This document shows positions 7,461-15,690 of a stretch of 64,000 nt of DNA, piece by piece. Below the pieces are notes generated by a model that ran no database searches, was not told the DNA's origin, and saw only the letters and a program-made list of their open reading frames with translations. The position numbers and the translations under genes were made by a program. Position 1 is the stretch's first letter; the number at the start of each line of letters is the position of its first letter. This stretch comes from CAVSPO01 sp963730005 (GTDB taxonomy: Bacteria; Actinomycetota; Actinomycetes; Propionibacteriales; Propionibacteriaceae): contig CAVSPO010000036.1 of the NCBI GenBank assembly GCA_963730005.1, positions 1 to 64,000 on the forward strand, in the 5' to 3' direction.

Positions 7461-8176
7461 CGACTGATCCGGTGGGCGGCCCACAACTGGCCGAGGGTGT
7501 CGGTGTCAACGCCAGCCAGGGAGGCACGGATGACCTGGCCGGCCGTCTCCTCCAGCGGGGTCATGCAGGGCACCGCCAGCACCACCGCCCCACTGTTGCG
7601 CCCAGCAGCGCAGCCGGACGGTGAATCCTCCAGCACCACGCAATGCGGCGCGGACACGCTGAGGCGGCTCGCGGCCAGCAAGTACCCCTCGGGGTCAGGC
7701 TTTCCGACCGTCACGTCGTCCCCGTTGACGACCACCTGCACGCGTCCGGGCTCAATCCGCGACAGGCCGGCCGCCAGCACGTGCTGCGGACTGGCCGACA
7801 CCACTGCGCAGGGCACACCGCGCTCGAACAGATCCTCCAACAGCTCCTGGGCGCCCGCGCGCCACGGCATCCGGCCGTCACGAATCCGCTCGGCCACCAT
7901 CGTGGAGCGCCTGACGTAGAACTCCCAGGGATCGATGCTGGGGTCGCCGATGGCCTCGATCATCACCTGGCTGGCGTACTGCCAGGCTGTTCCGCACAAC
8001 GCCGCGCCCTGCTCGTGTGTCCACGGGGTGCCGTGGTCGGCCAGGATCTCGGTCTCCACCTCGATCCAGATGGGCTCCGTGTCGACCATGGTTCCGTCGA
8101 AGTCCCACAGCACCGCTGCGGGGCGAAAATGAGGATCGTCTGCGGCTCGTCTGGGTGCAGTCATGATGAAATTCAT
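7457..8176 (-). CDS. HAD-superfamily phosphatase
   Basis: A haloacid-dehalogenase-type hydrolase of the beta-phosphoglucomutase/phosphatase subgroup, 239 residues. Motif I DFDGTMVDTE lies at 25-34 with the nucleophile and acid/base Asp pair, motif II at Ser127 (VVSAS), motif III at Lys159 in GKPDPEGY, and motif IV acids at 183-184 in LEDSPSG. An alpha-helical cap occupies about 40-110. The substrate is unknown; such enzymes act on sugar or nucleotide phosphates. The start ATG at 8176 has GAGGGG upstream at 9-nt spacing. It follows metH by 42 bp and overlaps trmI, so it is probably in their transcript. Confidence 0.88.
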   Translation of the reverse strand: MNFIMTAPRRAADDPHFRPAAVLWDFDGTMVDTEPIWIEVETEILADHGTPWTHEQGAALCGTAWQYASQVMIEAIGDPSIDPWEFYVRRSTMVAERIRDGRMPWRAGAQELLEDLFERGVPCAVVSASPQHVLAAGLSRIEPGRVQVVVNGDDVTVGKPDPEGYLLAASRLSVSAPHCVVLEDSPSGCAAGRNSGAVVLAVPCMTPLEETAGQVIRASLAGVDTDTLGQLWAAHRISR

Positions 8177-8218
8177 TGTGGCAGACCCCTCGGACGCTCC
8201 CCAATCACCGGCCACGGC

Positions 8219-11200
8219 TCAGCTGGCGTTGAAGTACCTGGCTTCCGGGTGGTGCACCACGAACGCGTCGGTGGCCTGCTCGGGCTGCAGCTGGCACTGC
8301 TCCGACAGGGTGACACCGATGCGTTGCGGGTCCAGCAGGTCGCAGATGTTGCGGCGCTGCTCAAGGTCGGGGCAAGCGGGGTACCCCAGGCTGTAGCGGC
8401 TCCCCCGGTACTGCTGGTGGTTGATCGCCTCGGTGATGTCCGCGTCGTCCCCGGCGATCCCCAGCTCGGCGCGAACGCGCTGATGCCACATCTCGGCCAA
8501 GGCCTCCGTCAGCTGCACCGAAAGGCCGTGCAGCTCGAGGTAGTCGCGGTAGGCGTCCGCCTTGAACAGGGCGTCGGTGGCTTCTGACACGCGCTCCCCC
8601 ATGGTCACCAGTTGCAGGGCCAGCACGTCCGGCCCGTGCTCGGCCATCTCCTGCTCATCGCGGAAGAAGTCCGCCAGGCACAGCCCCCGGCCTCTGCTCT
8701 GGCGCGGGAAGCTGAACCTGGTGAGTTCGCGGGAAAGGTCGTTCGGATCCAGGACAACCAGCGTCTGGTCGCTGGAGTAGACGGGGAAATAGCCGTGCAC
8801 CACGGCGAAGTTGCCGAGCCCTTCGGTCTGGATCTTCTCCAGCAGGGCACGCAGCCGCGGCCGGCCCTCGGTGGCGACCAGCTCGTCGTAGCTCTTGCCG
8901 CCACGCGTTGCCTTGAGCCCCCAGCGGCCCATGAACAGGGCCTTCTCGTCCAGCCAGGCGGTGATGTCGGCGAGCTTGATGCCCTTGCTGACGCGGCTGC
9001 CCCAAAACGGAGGGGTGGGCACGTCGACGTTGCGGGCCACGTCGGAGCGACGGGACCGGGACTCCGGCAGCTGGTCTGGCGGCGGGGTCGGGGGGTACAG
9101 CCGCTGGCGTGGCTCGGGCAGCGCGGCATCGGGATCGCCACGTTTGATGGCCATGATGGTGTCCATCAGGCGCAGACCCTCGAAGGCATCCTTGGCGTAG
9201 CGCACCATGCCGGGAAAGCCTGCCTGCAGGTCCTGTTCGACATAAGCCCTGGTCAGGGCGGCACCACCCAGCAGCACGGGATACTTCTCGGCCAGGCCGG
9301 CGTCGGTGAGGGCCTGCAGGTTGTCCTTCATCACGACGGTGCTTTTCACCAGCAGACCTGACATCCCGATGGCATCGGCCTGATGGGCCTCGGCCGCCTC
9401 GATGATCGCGTTCACCTGCTGCTTGATGCCCAGGTTGACGACGTTGTAACCGTTGTTGGAAACGATGATGTCGACCAGGTTCTTGCCGATGTCATGCACG
9501 TCGCCCTTCACGGTGGCGATCACCAGCGTCCCCTTGCCGGCGTCCTCGGTGGACTCCAGGTGCGGTTCCAGATGGGCGACGGCCTTCTTCATGGTCTCCG
9601 CCGACGCCAACACGAACGGCAGCTGCATCTGGCCGGAGCCGAACAGTTCTCCCACGGTCTTCATGCCGTCCAGCAGATCCTCGTTGATGATCGCCAACGG
9701 ATCCTTGACCGCCAGTGCCTCGTCCAGATCGGCGTCCAGACCCTTGTGGTTGCCGTCGATGATGCGCCGCGCCAACCGCTGCGACAGCGGCAACGACTCC
9801 AGCTCCGACTCACGCTGTTCGCGCTGGGACGCCGCTGTGACGCCCTCGAACAGCTGCAGGAACAGGGTCAGCGGGTCGTGGTCCGCGCTGCGCCGGTCAT
9901 GGATCAGGTCCAGCGCCACCTCTCGCTGTTCGGTCGGGATCCGGTCCAGCGGCATGATCCTGGCGGGGTTGACGATGGCCGAGTCCAGCCCGGCGGCCAC
10001 GGCCTCGGCCAGGAACACACTGTTCAGCACAGTCCGGGCAGCTGGGTTGAGGCCGAAGGAGATGTTGGACACACCCAAAGTGGTGTGCACGCCGGGGTGC
10101 CGTTGCTTGAGGGTACGAATGGCCTGCAGTGTCTCCAGTCCATCCCGGCGGGTCTCCTCCTGGCCGGTGCAGATCGGGAAGGTCAGGCAGTCGACAACGA
10201 TGTCGCCGATCTCCAGGCCCCAATCGTTGGTGAGCTGCTCGATCAGCCGCTCGGCGACCCGCAGCTTCCACTCGGCGGTGCGGGCCTGACCTTCCTCGTC
10301 GATGGTCAGCGCCACCACGGCGGCGCCGTGCTCGCGCACCATCGGCATCACCCGGGCGAAGCGGGAGCCCGGGCCGTCACCGTCCTCGAAGTTGACCGAG
10401 TTGATGATGCTTCGACCTGGCAGGTGGTTCAGTGCTGCCTCGACAACGGCGGGTTCGGTGGAGTCGATCATGACGGGCAGCGTGACGGCGGTGGCCAGTC
10501 GACTCGTCAGCTCGGTCATGTCGGCCGCGCCGTCGCGTCCCACGTAGTCAACGCAGACGTCAGCGAGGTGGGCGCCCTCGCGGCTCTGGCTCTTGGCGAT
10601 GGCGACACACTCATCCCAGTTGGCGGCCAGCATCGCCTCGCGGAACGCCTTCGAGCCGTTGGCGTTGGTGCGCTCCCCCACCGCCAGATAGCTGGTGTCC
10701 TGGTCGAACGGCACCTCGTTGTAGAGCGACGCCAGCGCTCTGGTCGGTTCGGGTTGGCGAACGACGACCGGGCGGTGCCCGATCGTCTCGGCAAGGAGCC
10801 GGATGTGCTCCGGCGTGGTGCCGCAACAGCCGCCCACCAGGCTCAGACCGAAGCGTGCGGTGTAGTCGTCCAGCGCGGCCGCCATCTCGTTCGGGCCCAG
10901 TGGGTAAACGGCCCCCTGGGCGCTCAGCTGAGGCAAGCCGGCATTGGGCATGCAGCTCACCCCGACGCGGGCGTGGCGAGACAGGTGGCGGAGGTGCTCG
11001 GCCATCTCGGCGGGCCCCGTGGCGCAGTTCAGCCCGATCATGTCGATGCCGAGCGGTTCGAGCGTGGCCAGCGCAGCGCCGATCTCGCTGCCCAACAGCA
11101 TCGCGCCGGTGGTCTCGACGGTCACAGAGACGAAGATGGGCAGATCGACGTGGGCTGCCTCGGCGGCGCGGCGGGCACCGATGACGGCGGCCTTGGCCTG

Positions 11201-11719
11201 CAGCAGGTCCTGACAGGTTTCGATTCCGACGGCATCGATGCCGCCCTCGATCATGGCGGCCGTCTGCTCGGCGTAGGCGTCGCGCAGCGCGGTGAACTTG
11301 ACGTGACCAAGCGTGGGCAACTTGGTGCCCGGCCCCATGCTGCCCAGCACGAACCGTGGCTGGGCGACCGTGCTGAACCTGTCGGCCACCCGACGGGCGA
11401 TTCGGGCACCGGCCAGTGCCAGCTCGCCGATCTGGTCGGCGATCCCGTACTCGTTCAGCGCCGCGAAATTGGCGCCGAAGGTGTTGGTCTCGACCAGATC
11501 GCTGCCGGCCGCGAAGTAGGCCTCGTGGACGCTGGCAACCACGTCGGGGCGGCTACGGTTCAGTACCTCGTTGCAGCCCTCGTGGCCCTCGAAGTCGTCG
11601 AGGCCCAGGTCGAAGCCCTGCAGCATGGTACCCATGGCCCCGTCACCCACCAGGACCGTGCGACCGAGCAGGTCGCGCAGTGCAGTGCCGGGAACATCGG
11701 GAGCAGGGCGCAAAGTCAT
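8219..11719 (-). CDS. metH: Cobalamin-dependent methionine synthase
   Basis: MetH transfers a methyl group from methyltetrahydrofolate to homocysteine through methylcobalamin. The 1166-residue protein has all modules in order. The homocysteine domain has zinc cysteines Cys232, Cys298 and Cys299 (NCATGP, GGCCGT). The pterin-binding domain follows at about 330-610. The cobalamin cap and binding domain carries D740-x-H742-x-x-G745 (VKGDVHDIGK), with His742 as the lower axial ligand. A C-terminal SAM-dependent reactivation domain ends near RYSLGYPACPD. The start ATG at 11719 has GGAG 3 nt upstream. It is transcribed divergently from the PAC2 gene, and the 98-bp gap shows no cobalamin riboswitch. 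Confidence 0.97.
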   Translation of the reverse strand: MTLRPAPDVPGTALRDLLGRTVLVGDGAMGTMLQGFDLGLDDFEGHEGCNEVLNRSRPDVVASVHEAYFAAGSDLVETNTFGANFAALNEYGIADQIGELALAGARIARRVADRFSTVAQPRFVLGSMGPGTKLPTLGHVKFTALRDAYAEQTAAMIEGGIDAVGIETCQDLLQAKAAVIGARRAAEAAHVDLPIFVSVTVETTGAMLLGSEIGAALATLEPLGIDMIGLNCATGPAEMAEHLRHLSRHARVGVSCMPNAGLPQLSAQGAVYPLGPNEMAAALDDYTARFGLSLVGGCCGTTPEHIRLLAETIGHRPVVVRQPEPTRALASLYNEVPFDQDTSYLAVGERTNANGSKAFREAMLAANWDECVAIAKSQSREGAHLADVCVDYVGRDGAADMTELTSRLATAVTLPVMIDSTEPAVVEAALNHLPGRSIINSVNFEDGDGPGSRFARVMPMVREHGAAVVALTIDEEGQARTAEWKLRVAERLIEQLTNDWGLEIGDIVVDCLTFPICTGQEETRRDGLETLQAIRTLKQRHPGVHTTLGVSNISFGLNPAARTVLNSVFLAEAVAAGLDSAIVNPARIMPLDRIPTEQREVALDLIHDRRSADHDPLTLFLQLFEGVTAASQREQRESELESLPLSQRLARRIIDGNHKGLDADLDEALAVKDPLAIINEDLLDGMKTVGELFGSGQMQLPFVLASAETMKKAVAHLEPHLESTEDAGKGTLVIATVKGDVHDIGKNLVDIIVSNNGYNVVNLGIKQQVNAIIEAAEAHQADAIGMSGLLVKSTVVMKDNLQALTDAGLAEKYPVLLGGAALTRAYVEQDLQAGFPGMVRYAKDAFEGLRLMDTIMAIKRGDPDAALPEPRQRLYPPTPPPDQLPESRSRRSDVARNVDVPTPPFWGSRVSKGIKLADITAWLDEKALFMGRWGLKATRGGKSYDELVATEGRPRLRALLEKIQTEGLGNFAVVHGYFPVYSSDQTLVVLDPNDLSRELTRFSFPRQSRGRGLCLADFFRDEQEMAEHGPDVLALQLVTMGERVSEATDALFKADAYRDYLELHGLSVQLTEALAEMWHQRVRAELGIAGDDADITEAINHQQYRGSRYSLGYPACPDLEQRRNICDLLDPQRIGVTLSEQCQLQPEQATDAFVVHHPEARYFNAS

Positions 11720-11798
11720 GGGCTCCAATATAGAGATCGCCACGGCAGCGAGTGGACGACCGTTCCGCCCACAGAGTAGGAGTGGCTCGTCACCGTGG

Positions 11799-11818
11799 TG
11801 CTCCGTAAGCTCGGAGCA
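11799..11818 (+). promoter_or_regulatory. Hairpin covering the PAC2 ribosome-binding site
   Basis: TGCTCCG (11799-11805) pairs with CGGAGCA (11812-11818) around a 6-nt loop. The right arm contains the GGAG Shine-Dalgarno-like bases and the A of the start codon, so in RNA this stem would occlude initiation. Confidence 0.4.
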
Positions 11819-12645
11819 TGGCAGATCCACTTCGTGACCTCCGTCGCCCAGTTGTGCTGGCGGCTTTTGAGGGCTGGAACGACGCCGCCGACGCTGCCAC
11901 GGAGGTCATCAACCACCTGATCGTCGGCTACCCCACCGAGGACGCCTGGGAGCTGGATTCAGAGGACTACTACGACCTGCAACTCACCCGGCCTTGCGTC
12001 GAGATCGGCGAATCCGGACGTGAGATCCAGTGGCCCACGACCCGGGTGGCGGTCTGCCACCTACCCGAGCGTGACCTGGTGCTGGTGTACGGCCCGGAGC
12101 CGAACCTGCGCTGGCGCAGCTTCGCAGCGGCCCTGGTGTCCTGCTTCCTGAGCATCGAGCCCGAGTACGTCATCGTGCTGGGTGCGATGCTCACCGATTG
12201 TCCGCACACCCGGGCGCTGCCCGTTTCGGCCATCTCGCCCGATCCTGCGCTCGCGCTGTCGCTCGGGTTGGAGTCGCCCAGTTACGAGGGGCCCACCGGC
12301 ATCGCCGGTGTGCTTGCCGATGTGTGCTACCGCAGCGGCAAGTTGGCCACCATCTCGCTGTGGGCTTCAGTTCCGCACTACGTGTCCAACTCTCCGAACC
12401 CGATGGCGACGCTGGCCATGCTGCACGAGATCAACGACCTGCTGGAGCTCGAGCTGCAGCTGGGTGAGCTGCCGTTGCTGGCCCGGCGGTGGCAGGAGGG
12501 CGTCAACGAGCTCACCTGCGACGACCCTGACATCGCCGAATACGTGGCCACCCTGGAGGTCGAACAGGACAGCGATCTGGAGGCCGGCGCGGGTGACGCC
12601 ATTGCCGCCGAGATCCAGCGCTACCTGCGTCGCAGAAAGCGCTGA
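11818..12645 (+). CDS. PAC2-family protein
   Basis: A 275-residue soluble protein of the PAC2 (proteasome assembly chaperone 2-like) superfamily, resembling mycobacterial Rv2125, which also lies next to metH. Supporting stretches are VVLAAFEGWNDAADAAT at the N terminus, PNLRWRSFAAAL in the middle, then ALPVSAIS and a segment rich in small residues (YEGPTGIAGVL). The C terminus is acidic and ends in a basic helix (RYLRRRKR). The fold is related to archaeal and eukaryotic proteasome chaperones, but the bacterial function is unknown, so a link to the nearby prcBA is only suggestive. The ATG at 11818 lies within a hairpin. It converges on rpe. Confidence 0.85.
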   Translation: MADPLRDLRRPVVLAAFEGWNDAADAATEVINHLIVGYPTEDAWELDSEDYYDLQLTRPCVEIGESGREIQWPTTRVAVCHLPERDLVLVYGPEPNLRWRSFAAALVSCFLSIEPEYVIVLGAMLTDCPHTRALPVSAISPDPALALSLGLESPSYEGPTGIAGVLADVCYRSGKLATISLWASVPHYVSNSPNPMATLAMLHEINDLLELELQLGELPLLARRWQEGVNELTCDDPDIAEYVATLEVEQDSDLEAGAGDAIAAEIQRYLRRRKR

Positions 12646-12662
12646 ATCGCAGGGTTGCCTGC

Positions 12663-13325
12663 CTACGCCACAGCGTTGGTGGCGAGCTCACGCAGCCGGC
12701 GCACCATGGCGTCGGGGTCGTCGGCTCCGTAGACGGCCGACCCAGCCACGAAGGTGTCGGCGCCCGCTCGCGCGCAACGCTCGATGGTGTCGACGGTGAT
12801 GCCGCCGTCCAGCTGGATGGTGATGTGCTTGCCGATGGCGTTGATGAGCTCACGGGTACGGGTGACCTTGGGCAGCACCGATTCGATGAACTTCTGCCCG
12901 CCGAAACCGGGCTCCACCGTCATCAGGAGCACGTTGTCGAACTCCTCCAGGACATCCGCCCACCCCTCGATGGGAGTGGCCGGCTTGAGCACCAGGCCGG
13001 CACGCGCCCCAAGCCGGCGGAGCTCGCGGGCAAGACGGATGGGTGCCCGGGCGGCCTCACCGTGGAAGCTCACGGTCGTCGCGCCCGCCTCGACGTAGGA
13101 AGGAGCCCAACGGTCGGGGTCCTCGATCATCAGGTGCACGTCAAGGGGGAGATCGGTGCAGCCGTGGATGGCCTCGACGACCGGGACTCCGATGGTCAGG
13201 TTCGGCACGAAGTGATTGTCCATCACGTCGACGTGAATTGCGTCGCAGCTGGAGACTCGCTCGATGTCACGCTGCAGGTTGACGAAGTCGGCGGAAAGGA
13301 TGCTGGGAGTGATGCGCATGGTCAC
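12663..13325 (-). CDS. rpe: Ribulose-phosphate 3-epimerase
   Basis: It interconverts ribulose 5-phosphate and xylulose 5-phosphate in the pentose phosphate pathway. The 220-residue TIM barrel begins RITPSILSADF, has the metal/catalytic segment IHVDVMDNHFVPN at about 30-42, then DVHLMI, the MTVEPGFGGQKF loop, and IQLDGGI near residue 170 with the second catalytic Asp. All are family signatures. The start is GTG at 13325 or ATG at 13319. It is the last gene of a leftward run behind rsmB (22-bp gap), the same order as fmt-rsmB-rpe in other actinobacteria. Confidence 0.96.
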   Translation of the reverse strand: MTMRITPSILSADFVNLQRDIERVSSCDAIHVDVMDNHFVPNLTIGVPVVEAIHGCTDLPLDVHLMIEDPDRWAPSYVEAGATTVSFHGEAARAPIRLARELRRLGARAGLVLKPATPIEGWADVLEEFDNVLLMTVEPGFGGQKFIESVLPKVTRTRELINAIGKHITIQLDGGITVDTIERCARAGADTFVAGSAVYGADDPDAMVRRLRELATNAVA

Positions 13326-13347
13326 ACACTGATCCTAGGTCGTCGCC

Positions 13348-14790
13348 TCAAGGACCGGGTCGCAACAAAGCCAGGAACATTGCGTCGGTGCCGTGGCGCT
13401 GCGGCCACAGCTGGATGAACCTGGGATCCGTGGCAGCGCTGCAGCCAGGAACCTCGGGCAGCAGGGCCGGGGCGTCCAGGATCTCGGCGCCGGTCTGCGC
13501 GGCAATCTCGACGACGACGTCGTGGGTCTCGGCGCGGTGCGGCGAGCAGGTGGCGTAGGCCACCACACCGCCCGATGGCACTGAAGCCAGGGCCGTTCGC
13601 AACAGGTCACGCTGCAGCTCGGCCAACTCCCCCACCAGGGACGCCTGGTGACGCCAGCGGCTTTCCGGACGTCGCCGCAGCGCGCCCAACCCGGTGCACG
13701 GCACGTCGGCCAGCACCAGGCTGAACGAGACGGGACGCCAAGCCGGCCTCGTGCCGTCCGCGCAGATCGTCTGTGCACGGCCGCCCGGGTAGCCGGCCAG
13801 CGCCTTGGCCACCAACCTCGCGCGATGCTCCTGGGAGTCGCTGGCCACCAGCAGTGCGCCACGTTCGATGGCCAGACCGGTCAACAAGGCGGCCTTGCCG
13901 CCGGGGCCGGCACACAGGTCCAGCCACGGGCCCGCGGGGACGGGGGCGCGGGTCGCGGCGAGGCACACCAGTTGGCTGCCCTCGTCCTGCACGCCGGCAC
14001 GGCGCTCGCGCACTGCCGCGACGTCGGACGGGTTGCCTGCCCGGATCGCTCCCCACGGCGACCAGACAGTGGGGGTGGCCCCGGCCTGGACCAGTTCGTC
14101 GACAGTGGCCAAGCCGGGCCGGACCACCAAGGTCGGGGTCGGCGCAATGTTGTTTGCCTGCAATGCCCGCACCAGTTCGTCCTCGTCGAGCAGCTCGGCG
14201 TAGGCATCCACGATCCAGCGCGGATGACCGTGCCGAATGGCCAGCGCCTCGGCAGTCGGCAACCCACTGGTCAGTTGGTCCAGCCAGCCGTCCAGGGTGT
14301 GGGCCGCGATCCGTCGGCTGATGGCGTTCACGACCCCAGTGACGCGCTCCCCGATCGCCGCCCCGGCCAGGTCGACTGAGGCGGCCACGCCCGCCCGCGC
14401 GGGAACGCGCATGCCCAGGATCTGGTGGGCAGCCAGTCGCAACACGTCGACGACGGCCGGCTGCAGGCTGGCGAGCTTGCGGCCGCCCGCCCGTTCGATC
14501 ACGAGATCGTAACTACCCTGCAGCCGCGAGGTACCGAAAACCAGCTCGGTGGCGAACGCGGCGTCGCGCTCGTTCAGCCGGTGTTGGGCGGTGAGGGCCG
14601 CCAGCACCAGGTTGGCGTAGGCGCCCTCGCCGTTGACGGCCCGCAGCGCTTCGAAGGCGGTGCGCCGGGCCGGGTCGATGGTGCGGCGAGGCTGGCCGGA
14701 TCTGGCGGCGCGCCGCCGGTCGGGAACCTTGCCCTTGTCAGACAAATCTGGCGCCTTCCGGTTTGGCGCCGCGGGCCCAGTCGGCGCCAC
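13348..14790 (-). CDS. rsmB: 16S rRNA (cytosine-967-C5)-methyltransferase
   Basis: RsmB methylates C967 of 16S rRNA. The 480-residue protein has a NusB-like RNA-binding domain at about 40-170 and a methyltransferase domain with the SAM motif LDLCAGPGGK near 290-299. It has the two cysteines of RNA m5C enzymes: Cys365 in DVPCTG, and Cys415 in TCSPHRAET, the position of the catalytic nucleophile in this family. The start is uncertain. GTG at 14790 gives a 53-nt overlap with fmt, while TTG at 14745 would give an 8-nt overlap. The first 30 residues are basic and poorly conserved-looking, which fits either choice. Confidence 0.93.
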   Translation of the reverse strand: MAPTGPAAPNRKAPDLSDKGKVPDRRRAARSGQPRRTIDPARRTAFEALRAVNGEGAYANLVLAALTAQHRLNERDAAFATELVFGTSRLQGSYDLVIERAGGRKLASLQPAVVDVLRLAAHQILGMRVPARAGVAASVDLAGAAIGERVTGVVNAISRRIAAHTLDGWLDQLTSGLPTAEALAIRHGHPRWIVDAYAELLDEDELVRALQANNIAPTPTLVVRPGLATVDELVQAGATPTVWSPWGAIRAGNPSDVAAVRERRAGVQDEGSQLVCLAATRAPVPAGPWLDLCAGPGGKAALLTGLAIERGALLVASDSQEHRARLVAKALAGYPGGRAQTICADGTRPAWRPVSFSLVLADVPCTGLGALRRRPESRWRHQASLVGELAELQRDLLRTALASVPSGGVVAYATCSPHRAETHDVVVEIAAQTGAEILDAPALLPEVPGCSAATDPRFIQLWPQRHGTDAMFLALLRPGP

Positions 14791-15658
14791 TCATGGCGCT
14801 CTTTCCAAAGGCCTGGACTGTGTCCAGGCGCAGGTCAGCGTCGCCTGTGCCGACGAACAACGCATGTTTGGTGGCATGCAGCTGGCCAGGCTGCAAGGTG
14901 ACGCCCGACTCGTCCGGTCCGGCGAGCAGCACCTTGAACCGCTGCTCGTCGAGAGTGGTCCACGCCCCCGGATTGGGGCTCGCGCCGCGCACCAAACGGT
15001 CGATGCGATGGGCTGGCTGCGTCCAGTCGATGCGCACCTCGTCGACCGTGACCTTGGGAGCCAACGACATGTCCTCCGGATCCTGCTCGCGGGGAGTCAC
15101 GCCGGCCTCGATGTCGTCGAGGGTGGCGAGCAACAGGTCGGCCCCAACGTGTGACAGCCGCTCCAGCAGCTGCCCGGCAGTCTCGGCCGCTCCGATGGGC
15201 GTGCTGAACTGCCGGTAGCACGGCCCTGCGTCCATCTCCTTGACCAGGCGGAAGGTGGTCACCCCGGTTTCCTGGTCACCGGCCATGATCGACCGCTGCA
15301 CCGGTGCTGCGCCGCGCCAGGCGGGCAGCAGCGAGAAGTGCACGTTGATCCAGCCGTGCTCGGGGACGTCCAAGACCGGCTGGGGCAGCAGCGCGCCGTA
15401 AGCGATGACGGTGCACACCTGCGGTGAAAGGTCGCGCAGCTGCGCCAGGAACTGCGGGTCGCCGGCCTTGACCGGCTTCAGAACCGCCAAACCAAGCTGC
15501 TCGGCAAGCCGGGCAACCGGTGATGGCTGTGGCCGCTTGCTCCGCCCCACGGCCGCATCCGGCCTGGTCACCACAGCGACCACATCATGGCCCGCGTCAA
15601 CCAGCGCCTGCAGGCTGGGCTGTGCGACCTCAGGGGTTCCAGCAAAGACGACTCTCAC
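14738..15658 (-). CDS. fmt: Methionyl-tRNA formyltransferase
   Basis: It formylates initiator Met-tRNA using 10-formyltetrahydrofolate. The 306-residue protein starts VVFAGTPEVA and has the catalytic trio Asn105 and His107 (NVHFSLLPAWRGA) and Asp143 (KEMDAGP), one residue offset from the E. coli enzyme. A C-terminal oligonucleotide-binding-like domain follows at about 210-306. The start is GTG at 15658. It sits between priA and rsmB in the order usual for actinobacteria; the overlap with rsmB suggests coupled translation. Confidence 0.97.
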   Translation of the reverse strand: MRVVFAGTPEVAQPSLQALVDAGHDVVAVVTRPDAAVGRSKRPQPSPVARLAEQLGLAVLKPVKAGDPQFLAQLRDLSPQVCTVIAYGALLPQPVLDVPEHGWINVHFSLLPAWRGAAPVQRSIMAGDQETGVTTFRLVKEMDAGPCYRQFSTPIGAAETAGQLLERLSHVGADLLLATLDDIEAGVTPREQDPEDMSLAPKVTVDEVRIDWTQPAHRIDRLVRGASPNPGAWTTLDEQRFKVLLAGPDESGVTLQPGQLHATKHALFVGTGDADLRLDTVQAFGKSAMSGADWARGAKPEGARFV

Positions 15659-15690
15659 GCGGCCAGCCTACCGGCCGGGGCGGGTGCCAC

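Noticed and set aside
9383..11779. 798-codon frame antisense to metH
   Set aside because: It lies wholly opposite a clear metH gene and is His/Gly/Val-rich, the usual antisense shadow in high-GC genes.
11720..11817. Cobalamin riboswitch before metH
   Set aside because: The gap is only 98 bp and lacks the B12-box and the conserved core.
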